Source of the DNA: Faecalicatena faecalis
GTDB lineage: Bacteria; Bacillota; Clostridia; Lachnospirales; Lachnospiraceae
NCBI RefSeq assembly: GCF_012524165.2
Contig: NZ_JABACJ020000007.1
Span: 62,001-126,000 of the forward strand
Reading direction: 5' to 3'
DNA: 64,000 nucleotides
Shown: positions 1 to 9,282 of the stretch, piece after piece
Numbering within the stretch: position 1 is the first letter of the stretch
How the letters are laid out: the number at the start of each line of letters is the position of its first letter
The notes under the pieces: generated by a model
What the model saw: the letters and a program-made list of their open reading frames with translations, nothing else
What the model was told of the DNA's origin: nothing
Databases searched by the model: none
Made by a program: the position numbers and the translations under genes

Positions 1-1286
1 GATGCCGCACCGTCCATCTTCCTCGTTCCCGCCTTCACGTCATCCACAAGAGACAGGATCGGTTCTTTGTTCAACAAGGTGGTAGTCCCCATGTGTATTT
101 CATATCCTTCGATCTCCACATCGCTCAGACCGCACAAAATTCCTTTCATCTGCCGGAAGCTGCCACGCACCCTGGTCCGAGTCTTCTCCTCCTCGAATAT
201 CGTCTTTGTGGGAAGAAGTCCCATCCCCTTGACACTGCCTTTTTGCTCCACTCCTTTTGGGTCTGTGATTTCTTCTCCCAGCATCTGGTAGCCGCCGCAG
301 ATGCCAAAGACCAGCTTTCCCGCGTCCGCATGGCGGATGATCTTCGCCTCCAGACCGCTTTGGCGCATCCAGAGCAGGTCCCCGATGGTGTTCTTGCTCC
401 CCGGGATCAGCACTGCATCCGGGCTTTTGAATTCTCCTGGAGTGGAAATATATCGAAGAGACACTCCCTGCATGCATTCCAGAGCCATAAAATCTGTAAA
501 ATTAGAGATTCGCGGGAGACGAATCACTGCAATATCGATTAGTCCTGTCGTCTCTTTTTTCTGGAAACGCTCACTTAAGCTGTCCTCATCATCGATATCC
601 AGATGGAAATATGGCACCACGCCCTGTACCGGGATATGGGTCTTTTCCTCCAGCATCCGAAGCCCCGGGGCCAGGATGTCCTTATCCCCGCGGAATTTAT
701 TAATGATGGTCCCCTTGATTCGTCGGCGTTCCTCTTCCTCCAACAGCTCGATGGTCCCCACTAGCTGTGCGAAGACCCCTCCACGGTCGATATCGCCGAC
801 CAGAAGCACCGGAGCATCGACCAGCTTAGCAAGCCCCATATTCACGATATCATGGTCTTTCAGATTAATCTCCGCAGGACTTCCTGCGCCTTCGATCACA
901 ATAATATCATACATCTCTTCCAGCTTATGATATGCTTTTAAAACCTCAGGTACGAATTCTTTCTTGCAGCGGTAGTATTCCGCCGCTGACATGACCCTTG
1001 TCACCTCTCCGTTTACAATGACCTGGGACCCTGTATCATTGGTCGGTTTTAATAAGATGGGATTCATCAGGATCGAGGGCTCGATTCCTGCTGCCTCCGC
1101 CTGCATCACCTGTGCCCTTCCCATTTCCAGACCGTCCTTCGTGATAAAGGAATTCAGAGCCATGTTCTGTGATTTGAATGGGGCCGTTTTATGACCATCC
1201 TGCCGAAAGACCCGACACAGCCCTCCTACTAAAATACTCTTTCCTGCATTGGACATCGTGCCCTGAATCATGATGCATTTTGCCAT
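1..1286 (-). CDS. cbiP: Cobyric acid synthase CbiP (partial, C-terminus off the left edge)
   Basis: Glutamine-dependent amidation of cobyrinic acid a,c-diamide at b, d, e and g to give cobyric acid. The visible ~428 residues start [17 protein letters not shown], an N-terminal dethiobiotin-synthetase-like P-loop fold, continue through the motif [13 protein letters not shown] and enter the class I glutamine amidotransferase domain, where [11 protein letters not shown] holds the nucleophilic Cys. No stop codon occurs before base 1, so the last part of the amidotransferase domain, including its His, lies outside the window. The start is fixed by the Shine-Dalgarno AGGAGGAGC just upstream; it begins 1 base after the cobD stop, so the two genes are translationally close. 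It is the last visible gene of the riboswitch-controlled operon. CbiP is recognised by motif order and context; CbiA is a separate gene at 5879-7342. Confidence 0.95.
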   Translation of the reverse strand, partial: MAKCIMIQGTMSNAGKSILVGGLCRVFRQDGHKTAPFKSQNMALNSFITKDGLEMGRAQVMQAEAAGIEPSILMNPILLKPTNDTGSQVIVNGEVTRVMSAAEYYRCKKEFVPEVLKAYHKLEEMYDIIVIEGAGSPAEINLKDHDIVNMGLAKLVDAPVLLVGDIDRGGVFAQLVGTIELLEEEERRRIKGTIINKFRGDKDILAPGLRMLEEKTHIPVQGVVPYFHLDIDDEDSLSERFQKKETTGLIDIAVIRLPRISNFTDFMALECMQGVSLRYISTPGEFKSPDAVLIPGSKNTIGDLLWMRQSGLEAKIIRHADAGKLVFGICGGYQMLGEEITDPKGVEQKGSVKGMGLLPTKTIFEEEKTRTRVRGSFRQMKGILCGLSDVEIEGYEIHMGTTTLLNKEPILSLVDDVKAGTRKMDGAA

Positions 1287-1287
1287 T

Positions 1288-2352
1288 TCATGCTCCTCCT
1301 TCCTCTGCTCCTTCTTTTCGATAGATTGCTTCCAGTGCCTTTAAAAGCCGTTCATTTTCCTCTCTTGTCTTTACCGCGACACGATAATATCCCCGGTCCA
1401 GGCCTTCATAATTGCTGCAGTCCCGGATAAGGATGTTCTGCGCTTTCAAAAGTCCAAACAGATCATACTCACTCTTTAACAGAATATAGTTCGCTGCGGA
1501 TGGGAAAATGGTCACGCCCATCTGCTGGAAGCGCCGCTCCATCCAGCTTCGCTCCGCCTGTACAAACGACCGCGTCCTTTTCACCCGGTCCACTTCCTCC
1601 AATGCAGCAAGCCCTGCTTCCTGCGCTGCTATAGACACGCTCCAGGGCTGTCGCACAAAGGCGAGCCTCTCAAGCAGTGCCTGGTCAGAACAAATACCAT
1701 AGCCAAGACGCAGTCCCGGCATGGCGTGCATCTTCGTAAACGCCCTCAGCACAAATACCCACGGTGTCTTCATCGCCTCCGCAGGCGTCAGCACATGATC
1801 CTGCTCTTCCAGAAATTCATAGAAACATTCATCCAATACCAGTCTGATTCTATGTGCCTGACATTTTTCTATGATCTTGATAAGCAGCCCCTTCTCGATT
1901 TCCTGTCCGGTCGGATTATCCGGGGAACAGAGAAAAATCATATCCACATCCCCATTCAGCGTTTCCAGATACTCCTCTCCTAAGCGAAAGTCTTCCTTCT
2001 CTTTCAACCGATGATATATAATTTCACATCCCACTGCCCGAAGTGCCTGCGCATACTCCAAAAAAGAGGGGGCAGTCAGCACCGCCTTTTTCGGCTTTTC
2101 AGCAAATACGAGGGAGAAGATCAGGTCTGCCGCCCCATTTCCAAATACAAGATTCTCCCCGGGGACCTCCTCCTTCCTGGAAAGAGCCGCCCGAAGTTCC
2201 TTACATCTGCTGTCTGGATAGACACCGATTTGACAGGCACTCGCTGACACCGCATCCATCACCTTCTGGCTCGGCCCAAAGGGATTGATATTCGCCGAAA
2301 AATCACTCATGCCCTTATATGTATAAATATCCCCGCCATGCTTGTAATCCAT
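1288..2352 (-). CDS. cobD: Threonine-phosphate decarboxylase CobD (PLP enzyme)
   Basis: PLP-dependent class I/II aminotransferase fold that decarboxylates L-threonine-O-3-phosphate to aminopropanol phosphate, the linker donor for the nucleotide loop. Seen: N-terminal HGGDIYTY and SANINPFG, the PDNPTGQ motif, LDECFYEF with the PLP-ring Asp, and the Schiff-base Lys within [15 protein letters not shown], all typical of the CobD/HisC group. I start it at an internal ATG (position 2352) preceded by GGGGAGGACTT, rather than at 2406, which would overlap cbiB by about 40 bases and lacks such a site. About 354 residues, normal for the family. HisC (histidinol-phosphate aminotransferase) is the alternative by fold; the location between cbiB and cbiP argues for CobD. 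Confidence 0.9.
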   Translation of the reverse strand: MDYKHGGDIYTYKGMSDFSANINPFGPSQKVMDAVSASACQIGVYPDSRCKELRAALSRKEEVPGENLVFGNGAADLIFSLVFAEKPKKAVLTAPSFLEYAQALRAVGCEIIYHRLKEKEDFRLGEEYLETLNGDVDMIFLCSPDNPTGQEIEKGLLIKIIEKCQAHRIRLVLDECFYEFLEEQDHVLTPAEAMKTPWVFVLRAFTKMHAMPGLRLGYGICSDQALLERLAFVRQPWSVSIAAQEAGLAALEEVDRVKRTRSFVQAERSWMERRFQQMGVTIFPSAANYILLKSEYDLFGLLKAQNILIRDCSNYEGLDRGYYRVAVKTREENERLLKALEAIYRKEGAEEGGA

Positions 2353-2365
2353 AAGTCCTCCCCAA

Positions 2366-3325
2366 TCATACCAAAACTGCCAGCCTGATGATTCCAAATA
2401 CCACAAAGGTCAGCACCGCAGTCCCGTACATCAGCCGGTCGGCTCTTTTAATATCCTCCGCTTCCACGGGCCGAGTCGCATCACCTATATACTCCTTTTT
2501 GTACAGCTTTCCAAAATAATATGCATCCCCCGCCAGCCTGATTCCCAAGGCACCTGCGCACACGGCCTCTGTCTGTGCCGAGTTGGGGCTTGCATGCTTC
2601 CTTCTGTCCCTGAGGTAAATTCTCCATGCACCATGTCCGTCCATCTTGAGAAGATATGCCGCAAGAGTCATCAAAACCGCTGACAGCCTTGCCGGAAGGT
2701 AGTTCAGTACATCATCCAGCTTTGCCGCACACCGTCCCAGATACAGATACTTCTCATCCTTATAGCCGATCATGGAATCCATGGTGTTCACTGCCTTGTA
2801 GAAAAATCCGAGAGGGGCTCCTCCTATCATCAGGAACAAAAGGGGCGCAGTCACTCCGTCGGATGTATTTTCTGCCACAGTCTCCACGGCCGCCTTCACG
2901 ACTCCCTCTTCATCCAGGCTTTCGGTATCTCTTCCGACGATCATAGAAACAGCTCTTCTGGCTCCCTCCAAGTCTCTATTTTTTATCTTATCGTATACTT
3001 TCATGCTTTCCAGCTTTAAGGACTTCGCCGCCAAAAGCTGATAGCACCAGAAGCTTTCCAGGACGAACCTGGCTGCCGGATGCAGGACACCTGCCGCATA
3101 CAAAAGGGCATATGGTACGGCTGTAGAGATACTCACTACAATGATCCATAGGACCACACCTGCTGTCAAAAGTGCCTGCCGATTCTCCCCGCACACTTTG
3201 CGGGCCAGCTTTTCCAGCCATGCGATCAGTGCTCCGATGAGCCGTACCGGATGGTACAGCCAGATTGGATCTCCAAATAAAAAGTCTAACACAAATCCTG
3301 TCCCACAGGCAATCAATGACATCAT
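2366..3325 (-). CDS. cbiB: Adenosylcobinamide-phosphate synthase CbiB
   Basis: Integral membrane protein that joins aminopropanol phosphate to adenosylcobyric acid. 319 residues, usual length. Family hallmarks visible: LDFLFGDPIWLYHPVRLIG at the N-terminus, the AENTSDGVTAPLLF block near residue 150, NTMDSMIGYKDEKY and SPNSAQTEAVCAGALG. At least four hydrophobic segments alternate with these conserved cytoplasmic stretches. Its start codon overlaps the stop of the upstream phosphatase by 4 bases, showing translational coupling. It is followed after 13 bases by cobD, whose product makes its substrate, which agrees with the assignment. In Pseudomonas-style naming this protein is called CobD; I use the Salmonella name. 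Confidence 0.95.
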   Translation of the reverse strand: MMSLIACGTGFVLDFLFGDPIWLYHPVRLIGALIAWLEKLARKVCGENRQALLTAGVVLWIIVVSISTAVPYALLYAAGVLHPAARFVLESFWCYQLLAAKSLKLESMKVYDKIKNRDLEGARRAVSMIVGRDTESLDEEGVVKAAVETVAENTSDGVTAPLLFLMIGGAPLGFFYKAVNTMDSMIGYKDEKYLYLGRCAAKLDDVLNYLPARLSAVLMTLAAYLLKMDGHGAWRIYLRDRRKHASPNSAQTEAVCAGALGIRLAGDAYYFGKLYKKEYIGDATRPVEAEDIKRADRLMYGTAVLTFVVFGIIRLAVLV

Positions 3326-3930
3326 AACCGTTCTATCTCCCTGAATACTTTTCTTCCCTCTTCCCAGTCCTTCTCATCCAGCGTGATCAAATATCCCCCG
3401 CCATTCTCCACCTGCCAGTGATAGAATTCCCGCTGTTCTTTATCGAACCTGGAAAGAACCGCCATGATGGTCCCCCCATGGACGACCATCGCAGCCAGTT
3501 CACATCCATGCCGGATCAGCTCATCCATCGTCTTTTCAAATCCCCTGACACAACGAGCTTTAAAATTCTCATGCACTTCTCCCTCCGGAAATGGCAGTTC
3601 TCCACGGGAATCCAACCATTTTTGATAGGCAGACAGATCTTTTAGTTCTTGATAGTTTTTCGCTTCAAACAGGCCAAAGTCACATTCCTTAAGCTCCTCG
3701 CACAAAAATGGCTCTTTTCCGGGAAACAGATGTGCTGCCGTCTGGATACATCGTTTCATCGGGCTTGCCACGACCTGCTGCGGTACTCCTTTTGCTCCTA
3801 GAAGCCTTCTCTTTTCCTCGACCAATTGTAACAATGCTTCATTTTGCAGCAGAGGCTCATCCGTGCGTCCTATATATCTTCTTTCCAGATTCCCCGGAGT
3901 CTGGAAATGCCGGATCATCATGATTCTCAT
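3322..3930 (-). CDS. cobC: Histidine phosphatase family protein, probable alpha-ribazole phosphatase
   Basis: Phosphoglycerate-mutase-like phosphatase. The N-terminus MRIMMIRHFQTPGN carries the RHxxTxxN phosphohistidine motif; the second catalytic His lies in AMVVHGGTIMAV near residue 150, and ECDFGLFEAKNY matches the E-x-x-F-G-x-x-E segment of CobC proteins. In the cobalamin pathway this enzyme removes the 5'-phosphate of alpha-ribazole phosphate or adenosylcobalamin phosphate. The family is broad and sequence alone does not fix substrate; the call rests on its position between cobS and cbiB with 4-base overlaps on both sides, so all three are translationally coupled. Shine-Dalgarno GGGAGGG precedes the start. 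202 residues, normal length. Confidence 0.85.
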   Translation of the reverse strand: MRIMMIRHFQTPGNLERRYIGRTDEPLLQNEALLQLVEEKRRLLGAKGVPQQVVASPMKRCIQTAAHLFPGKEPFLCEELKECDFGLFEAKNYQELKDLSAYQKWLDSRGELPFPEGEVHENFKARCVRGFEKTMDELIRHGCELAAMVVHGGTIMAVLSRFDKEQREFYHWQVENGGGYLITLDEKDWEEGRKVFREIERL

Positions 3931-4688
3931 AACAGCCCTCCCGCCAGAACAATGCCCGTCAGCATCGCCAGTTCACAGACCTGCAGAAAATATCCCGCCA
4001 AATCCCCGGTCACGCCGCCGAATTGTCTGTCACACAGCCTTTTGTAGTAAAGGAATACCAAACTCCCTGCAATCAACGCAGCCGCGCCCAAGACAAGATT
4101 CAGCCACAGAATCAGCGCAGAAAATGCAATCAGAAAAAGGACCATGACCATACGGACATTTTTCCGTTTTGCTCCGTCCTGGAAGGTACGGGCCAGCCCC
4201 GAATTTCTTGCCGCCTGAAAGGTGACAATGGACAAGCCGCTGAAAGAGCGCGATAATACATAACCACAGGCAATCACCGAAAACATATCCGGTGATACTT
4301 CACTCCACATAGCCAGGCTCCAGAGAAAATAACAGCTCATCCCTAAGATCGCGAATGCTCCGGAATTGGAATCCTTAAGGATTTCAAGCTTCTTCTCCCG
4401 GTCTCCGTAAGAACTGACGGCATCCATCGTATCCATGAAGCCATCCATGTGGATGCCTCCTGTAATCATAACGGGAAGCAGCGTCATCACCACGGCGAAA
4501 AGCAGGTTTCCCACTTTGATGTTTCGCAGAAAGCTTCCCAAAAGCACTTCCAGAATACCGATTACCGCCCCGATCAAAGGGAAAAAGCACATCGCATACT
4601 TCATATTTTTCTCATTCCACTCCACCCGCGGCATCGGAATTTTTGAATACATAGAAAATGCTACCGCACAGGATTCCAGCAGATACAT
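3927..4688 (-). CDS. cobS: Adenosylcobinamide-GDP ribazoletransferase CobS
   Basis: Membrane enzyme of the last nucleotide-loop step, joining adenosylcobinamide-GDP to alpha-ribazole (phosphate). 253 residues with several hydrophobic helices. Diagnostic features: start region FSMYSKIPMPRVEW, the GGIHMDGFMDTMDAVSSYGDR metal-binding stretch around residue 80 (Asp-rich, characteristic of the family), DSNSGAFAILG, and RQFGGVTGDLAGY near the C-terminus. Start supported by AGGGAGGGAGAACC upstream. It ends 4 bases inside the phosphatase gene. cobT lies 41 bases upstream on the same strand; the partner kinase/guanylyltransferase CobU, normally beside cobS, is not visible here. Confidence 0.95.
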   Translation of the reverse strand: MYLLESCAVAFSMYSKIPMPRVEWNEKNMKYAMCFFPLIGAVIGILEVLLGSFLRNIKVGNLLFAVVMTLLPVMITGGIHMDGFMDTMDAVSSYGDREKKLEILKDSNSGAFAILGMSCYFLWSLAMWSEVSPDMFSVIACGYVLSRSFSGLSIVTFQAARNSGLARTFQDGAKRKNVRMVMVLFLIAFSALILWLNLVLGAAALIAGSLVFLYYKRLCDRQFGGVTGDLAGYFLQVCELAMLTGIVLAGGLL

Positions 4689-4729
4689 GGTTCTCCCTCC
4701 CTTTTTTACCAGACAGTCTTCCGGTTATT

Positions 4730-5818
4730 TTACTGTAATATTTCATATTGTTCGACCTGTATCTCATCAAAGGTGCTCATCCTTTGGTAGACGCCAAGTC
4801 CCATCTCCAAAAGCGGGAAGACTGCGACCGCTCCGCTGCCCTCTCCCAGACACATATCACAGGTCAGAAATGGAGAGACATGAAGGGCGTCCAGAAGGAG
4901 CTGTCCAGCCGCCTCCTTGGACACGTGGGACGGCATCAGATAATCTCCGGCATCCGGCACCATACGGACGGCACAAAGCGCCGCGACCGCCGAAATAAAT
5001 CCATCGATCACGACTGGAATATGATAGATGGCACCGCCCAGATAGACTCCCGCCAGTCCTGCAATATCCAGCCCCCCGACCTTAGCCAGTACATCCAGTG
5101 CATCCTCTGGATCGGGCCTGCTCCTTTGAATCCCCTGTTTGATTGTAGCAATCTTTTTTTCCAGCCCTTCATTGCTTAAGCCGGCGCCCTTTCCAGTCAC
5201 CTCTTCTACTGGTTTTCCCAATAGAACTGCTGCGACGGCGCTGCTGGTAGTCGTATTTCCGATGCCCATCTCCCCGGTGGCCAGGATATCATAGCCTTCC
5301 TTTTTCAGCTTTTCGACCATGCGGACTCCGACCAATACCCCCCGCCATGCTTCTTCTCTTGTCATGGCAGGTTCCTGTGCAAGATTCCTGGTTCCGTAGG
5401 CGATTTTCTGCTCTGCTCTGGTCACAGACGGGACATCAGAAACCATACCGATATCGACAGGAAACAGGTCCACACCTGCGATTTCACTCATGATTGCCAC
5501 ACTGGCTGCCTTCTTCGTAAAATTATCTGCAACGATTGCTGTGACCTCCTGTCCCGTCTGGGTCACGCCCTCTGCAACGACCCCATTGTCCGCACACATG
5601 ATGACCAGTCCCTTTCTTCTTAGCTCAAACTTTGAACTCCTTTTTATCCCTGCCATGCGGATGACTGCATCCTCCAGTTTACCCAGACTGAACAGGGGCT
5701 TAGCCACGGACATCCAGCGCTTTTTGGCAGCCTGAATGCTGGCCTGATCAGCCGGTTCGATCCACTTTTTTATTTCCGTAAGTGTCATGGTATCTGAAAT
5801 TTTAGTATCCTGTATCAT
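4730..5818 (-). CDS. cobT: Nicotinate-nucleotide--dimethylbenzimidazole phosphoribosyltransferase CobT
   Basis: Transfers phosphoribose from nicotinate mononucleotide to the lower-ligand base, forming alpha-ribazole phosphate. 362 residues, normal. Visible motifs: IMCADNGVVAEGVTQTGQEVT near residue 90, the NFTKKAASVAIMS segment, GEMGIGNTTTSSAV near residue 180, IAGLAGVYLGGAI and the C-terminal CLGEGSGAVAVFPLLEMGLGVY, where the Glu corresponds to the general base of CobT. Shine-Dalgarno AAAGGAAG lies 9 bases ahead of the chosen ATG. Which benzimidazole, purine or phenolic base is used cannot be told from sequence. No bluB- or bza-type lower-ligand gene is seen in the window. Confidence 0.95.
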   Translation of the reverse strand: MIQDTKISDTMTLTEIKKWIEPADQASIQAAKKRWMSVAKPLFSLGKLEDAVIRMAGIKRSSKFELRRKGLVIMCADNGVVAEGVTQTGQEVTAIVADNFTKKAASVAIMSEIAGVDLFPVDIGMVSDVPSVTRAEQKIAYGTRNLAQEPAMTREEAWRGVLVGVRMVEKLKKEGYDILATGEMGIGNTTTSSAVAAVLLGKPVEEVTGKGAGLSNEGLEKKIATIKQGIQRSRPDPEDALDVLAKVGGLDIAGLAGVYLGGAIYHIPVVIDGFISAVAALCAVRMVPDAGDYLMPSHVSKEAAGQLLLDALHVSPFLTCDMCLGEGSGAVAVFPLLEMGLGVYQRMSTFDEIQVEQYEILQ

Positions 5819-5878
5819 CTCATGTGTCTTCCTTTCTGTACACGGTTTCCTTACTTTCTCATCTGTATCGGCCGATGT

Positions 5879-7342
5879 CTAGCTGCAGCAATACTGTCTG
5901 CAGGCTTGAACGAACCGTTCTGCGAAAATCGGATTTGAGTAAAAATGGATATGCGGGTATCCTGCAAATAAATTTTCCTTCATATGAATGCATTCCCAAA
6001 AGCGTCTTCCATCGGGCTTCACTGCCAGACAATCTGCACCGTTATCCGTGCTGTCCCAATAATGAAATTCGTGGCCCCGCAGAATTTCCCCTTTTTTGAA
6101 ATACTTTCCGTCCCTTTGTGCCTGCAGCTCAATATATCCAAACCTTACCAATTCCTCTTTCTGGACGGCCTTTCCAGGGATATTTCCTGTCATCGGATAC
6201 AGCCCCCCGTCTTTTCCCTCCATCTCTTCATGCAGGTACATAAAACCTCCGCATTCAGCCAGACAGGGAATTCCCCTCTCTACTGCCTGATAGACCTCTT
6301 CACGCATCGCTGCATTTTCTGAAAGTAACTCTGTATAAAGTTCTGGATAGCCGCCGCCTAAAATCAGTCCTTGAATCGCCTTTGGCAGAGACCTATCGCT
6401 AAGAGGACTGAATTCCACCAATTCACAGCCCAGCTTTTGTAAGAGCTCCAGATTATCTTTATAATAGAAGCAAAATGCTTCGTCTCTGGCAATCCCGATT
6501 CTGATCAAGCTGTCCTTTCTTAAGAAAGCTGCATGCTTCTTTAACTCCCTGATTTCTGTGGTTTTGTTCTCTGTGGTTTCGGTCTCAATCTCTGCTTTCC
6601 TGTCCTCTGACTGCTCTCTTTCCAATGGCTTTTCTACATTTTCCTGGCCTGCGATCTTCAAAAGCAGATCCAGATCCACCGTTTCTATCAGAATCTTTCC
6701 TGCTTTTGTAAGCTGTTTTTGGATTCCTTCTATTTCCTGGGGAGTGATCAGCCCGAGATGTCTGCTCTTAAGACCGAACACCTCATCCTCCGGTACATAT
6801 CCAATCACAGGAATCTGATATCCGCGCTTTCCCAGTTCATCCTCGATCATCTTTTTCAGTCTCGGGTAGAGCATGGCAGATACCCGGTTCAGAAGAATCC
6901 CCTTAATATGACTGTCCTTTCGAAATTCAATCATCCCCAAGATCAGCGGCATCACAGTAAGAGCCATGCCCCGGCATGGTACGGTAAGAATCACGGGAAC
7001 ATCCAGGGTCTTTGCCACATCGTAAGAGCTTGCCTTCTCCGAAGGCAGGCTCATTCCATCATAATACCCCATGACTCCTTCGATCACGGTCACATCTGTC
7101 TGACTTGTATGCTCTGCGAACAGCGTCTTTAATACCTCTTCCCTGCAAAAGTAAAGATCCAGGTTCTCAGATGGAATCCTAAGGACCTCCCTGTGGAACA
7201 TCGGGTCTATATAATCCGGCCCGCATTTGCAGGCGGAAACACTCATCCCTTTCTGCAAAAATGCAGACATCAGGGCGCAGGAAAGAACTGTCTTACCGCT
7301 TCCGCTGGATGCCGCCGCAATCAGAAATCTCCGATTTTCCAT
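5879..7342 (-). CDS. cbiA: Cobyrinate a,c-diamide synthase CbiA
   Basis: ATP- and glutamine-dependent amidation of cobyrinic acid at the a and c side chains. The N-terminus RFLIAAASSGSGKT is the P-loop; CKCGPDYIDPMFH follows near residue 40, and VIEGVMGYYDG near residue 87. The C-terminal class I amidotransferase domain has LILGGGYPELY, the nucleophile in CLAECGGFMYL (about residue 370) and HEFHYWDS with the catalytic His. At 487 residues it is slightly long: a Glu/Lys/Thr-rich, low-complexity insert of about 35 residues (about 236-270) separates the two domains. The start overlaps the end of cbiET by 50 bases but the Shine-Dalgarno AAAGGAGC and the immediate P-loop leave no later choice. Confidence 0.95.
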   Translation of the reverse strand: MENRRFLIAAASSGSGKTVLSCALMSAFLQKGMSVSACKCGPDYIDPMFHREVLRIPSENLDLYFCREEVLKTLFAEHTSQTDVTVIEGVMGYYDGMSLPSEKASSYDVAKTLDVPVILTVPCRGMALTVMPLILGMIEFRKDSHIKGILLNRVSAMLYPRLKKMIEDELGKRGYQIPVIGYVPEDEVFGLKSRHLGLITPQEIEGIQKQLTKAGKILIETVDLDLLLKIAGQENVEKPLEREQSEDRKAEIETETTENKTTEIRELKKHAAFLRKDSLIRIGIARDEAFCFYYKDNLELLQKLGCELVEFSPLSDRSLPKAIQGLILGGGYPELYTELLSENAAMREEVYQAVERGIPCLAECGGFMYLHEEMEGKDGGLYPMTGNIPGKAVQKEELVRFGYIELQAQRDGKYFKKGEILRGHEFHYWDSTDNGADCLAVKPDGRRFWECIHMKENLFAGYPHIHFYSNPIFAERFVQACRQYCCS

Positions 7343-8558
7343 CCTGCTGCTCCTTTCCCTCTGTGATAATATACACAGGATTCAGTCCCGTCATCATATG
7401 ATATGCTCCCAGCTTCTTAGACCGGGATGCCATGATCTGTATGATCTCCGGCTCCTCTAGGATGCCTTCCCTGGCCGCCTCCATCACCTCTTTCACGGTT
7501 TCCAGGGAAATCGCATTGAGGACGATTCGGACCTCTGGATTCTTTTCCTTCACACAGGTGATGATTTCTTTCAAATTCCCGGAACTGCCTCCAATGAACA
7601 CATGCGTTGGAGGCTTTAATTCCTTGAGAGCCTCCGGGGCCGTCCCTTCCACGATTTCAAGCCAGTCACAAAGAAACTTTCTCTTATTCTCCCGTATCAT
7701 GCTCACGCCTTCGGGATTCTTCTCGACTGCGTACACCTTGATGCTCCCCGACTGCACGGCTGCCTCTATAGAAACAGAGCCCGTCCCGGCTCCCACATCG
7801 TAGAGCACTGCATCCTCTGTGAGCGCAAGCTTGGCCAGACTCACCGCCCGGATCTCTGATTTTGTCATAGGGACCTTTCCCCTGATAAACTCCTCATCCT
7901 CAAGATGTCTGTAAATACGCCTGTCAGGTTCGGGGTTGTATATATAGGCCACATCTAGCCCTAAGCATTCCTCCGGGCGAAGTTCCCCGGCTTTTTTGTG
8001 CAGAATTACTTCATCCTCATAGGAGAGCTGGCTTCCGACCCAAATTTGTGTCTTCTCCAGCCCATAATATCGGATTTTCTCACAGAACTCTCTGGCCGTG
8101 TCTCTGTCACCCAATAACAGGAAGGTCTTCTCATGGGTCGCTATAGCATGGATATAATTCTGTTTTCTCCCGTGAACACTGACCAATGCGGCATCCTCCC
8201 AGGATATATGAAGCTTTGCAGCCAGATAAATGATGGAACTGATTCCTGGAATCCGCTCCACCTCATATTCTGTTAGTACCTCCTCCAGCTTCTTCGCACC
8301 ACTATAAAAGCCGGCATCCCCTGAAAGAACCACTGCAATCTTGGCAGCATTAGAATGAGTCACGATATAGTCCTTGATTTCCCCGGGCTTATACGCAGCC
8401 AAAACTGGCTTATTGAACTCCTTTACAGCATCCAGCATCCGCTTGGCCCCGATGATCCGGTCACAGGATTCTAGTACCTGTTTTGCCTGGATGGTCAGAG
8501 AAGCTTCTGTTCCCATCCCGATTCCCACCAGATAGATCCTTTGTTTTTCTTTACACAT
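7293..8558 (-). CDS. cbiET: Fused cobalt-precorrin-7 C5-methyltransferase / C15-methyltransferase-decarboxylase CbiE-CbiT
   Basis: Two enzymes of the anaerobic corrin pathway in one 421-residue chain. Residues 1 to about 200 are the SAM uroporphyrinogen-methyltransferase fold (CbiE): IYLVGIGMGTEASLT at the start and AVVLSGDAGFYSGA near residue 78. From about residue 225 the CbiT part begins, with PMTKSEIRAVSLAKL and the Rossmann SAM site VLYDVGAGTGSVSIEAA, then VFIGGSSGNLKEI. Together they methylate C5 and C15 and remove the C12 acetate carboxyl. The C-terminal tail of about 17 residues runs into the cbiA gene. The start overlaps the cbiH stop by 8 bases. The fused form matches CobL of aerobes; separate cbiE and cbiT genes are not needed. 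Confidence 0.95.
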   Translation of the reverse strand: MCKEKQRIYLVGIGMGTEASLTIQAKQVLESCDRIIGAKRMLDAVKEFNKPVLAAYKPGEIKDYIVTHSNAAKIAVVLSGDAGFYSGAKKLEEVLTEYEVERIPGISSIIYLAAKLHISWEDAALVSVHGRKQNYIHAIATHEKTFLLLGDRDTAREFCEKIRYYGLEKTQIWVGSQLSYEDEVILHKKAGELRPEECLGLDVAYIYNPEPDRRIYRHLEDEEFIRGKVPMTKSEIRAVSLAKLALTEDAVLYDVGAGTGSVSIEAAVQSGSIKVYAVEKNPEGVSMIRENKRKFLCDWLEIVEGTAPEALKELKPPTHVFIGGSSGNLKEIITCVKEKNPEVRIVLNAISLETVKEVMEAAREGILEEPEIIQIMASRSKKLGAYHMMTGLNPVYIITEGKEQQDGKSEISDCGGIQRKR

Positions 8559-9282
8559 TTCGATATCCTCTTGGCGTCACCATTTTCCCATTGATCTCCA
8601 TTGTCTGTTCATTACCGATAAAAACGGTGGTGAACATGTCTACTTCTGTATCCTTTAACTGACCTAAGGTCATGATATGGGATTTTTCTCCATCCCTGCC
8701 GATATTTCTCACCGTCCCACAGATGGTATCTGGGGATTTGTATTCCAGCATCATCTCACAGGCTTTTTTGAGATAATCTCTGCGCTTCTTACTGGATGGG
8801 TTGTAAAGGCAGATGACAAAATCGGCCATCGCGGCTGCTTTAATGCGCCTCTCGATTTTCTCCCATGGTGTCAATAGGTCGCTTAAACTAATGACCGCAA
8901 AGTCATGCATCAGGGGTGCCCCCAGTACCGCAGCTCCGCCGTTGGCTGCGGTGATCCCTGGCACGATCTTAATATCCACATCCGGGTATTCCTTTCCTGT
9001 CTCGTACATCAGTCCTGCCATCCCGTATACTCCGGCATCCCCACTGCAGATCATGGCTGTATCCCGCCCATTTTGTGCTTCTTCCAGTGCCATTTTACAG
9101 CGTTTTACTTCCTGTGTCATTGGCGTAGTCAGAAAGACTTTCTCTGGATACTGCTCTTTTACCAGATCTACATATACTGTATATCCCACAATGACCGGAC
9201 AGCGTTCGATCACTGCATGAGCCTCTCTCGTCATCTGCTGGTCAGCTCCGGGACCAAGGCCTACTACATATACTTTAGCCAT
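8551..9282 (-). CDS. cbiH: Cobalt-precorrin-3 C17-methyltransferase (ring contraction) CbiH
   Basis: SAM-dependent methyltransferase that methylates C17 and contracts the ring. The chain from MAKVYVVGLGPGADQQMT shows the N-terminal glycine loop of the uroporphyrinogen-methyltransferase superfamily, AMICSGDAGVYGMAGL near residue 80, VPGITAANGGAAVLGAPLMHDFAVISLSD with the substrate-binding segment typical of CbiH/CobJ, and VICLYNPSSKKR. I start at 9282 because AAGGAGG sits 7 bases upstream; the longer reading frame to 9354 is coding sequence of cbiF in another frame. This start overlaps the cbiF stop by 8 bases, the same coupling used elsewhere in the operon. About 243 residues. Confidence 0.93.
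   Translation of the reverse strand: MAKVYVVGLGPGADQQMTREAHAVIERCPVIVGYTVYVDLVKEQYPEKVFLTTPMTQEVKRCKMALEEAQNGRDTAMICSGDAGVYGMAGLMYETGKEYPDVDIKIVPGITAANGGAAVLGAPLMHDFAVISLSDLLTPWEKIERRIKAAAMADFVICLYNPSSKKRRDYLKKACEMMLEYKSPDTICGTVRNIGRDGEKSHIMTLGQLKDTEVDMFTTVFIGNEQTMEINGKMVTPRGYRNV

Noticed and set aside
4435..4998. 187-codon plus-strand open frame
   Set aside because: Antisense to cobS and cobT; shadow frame.
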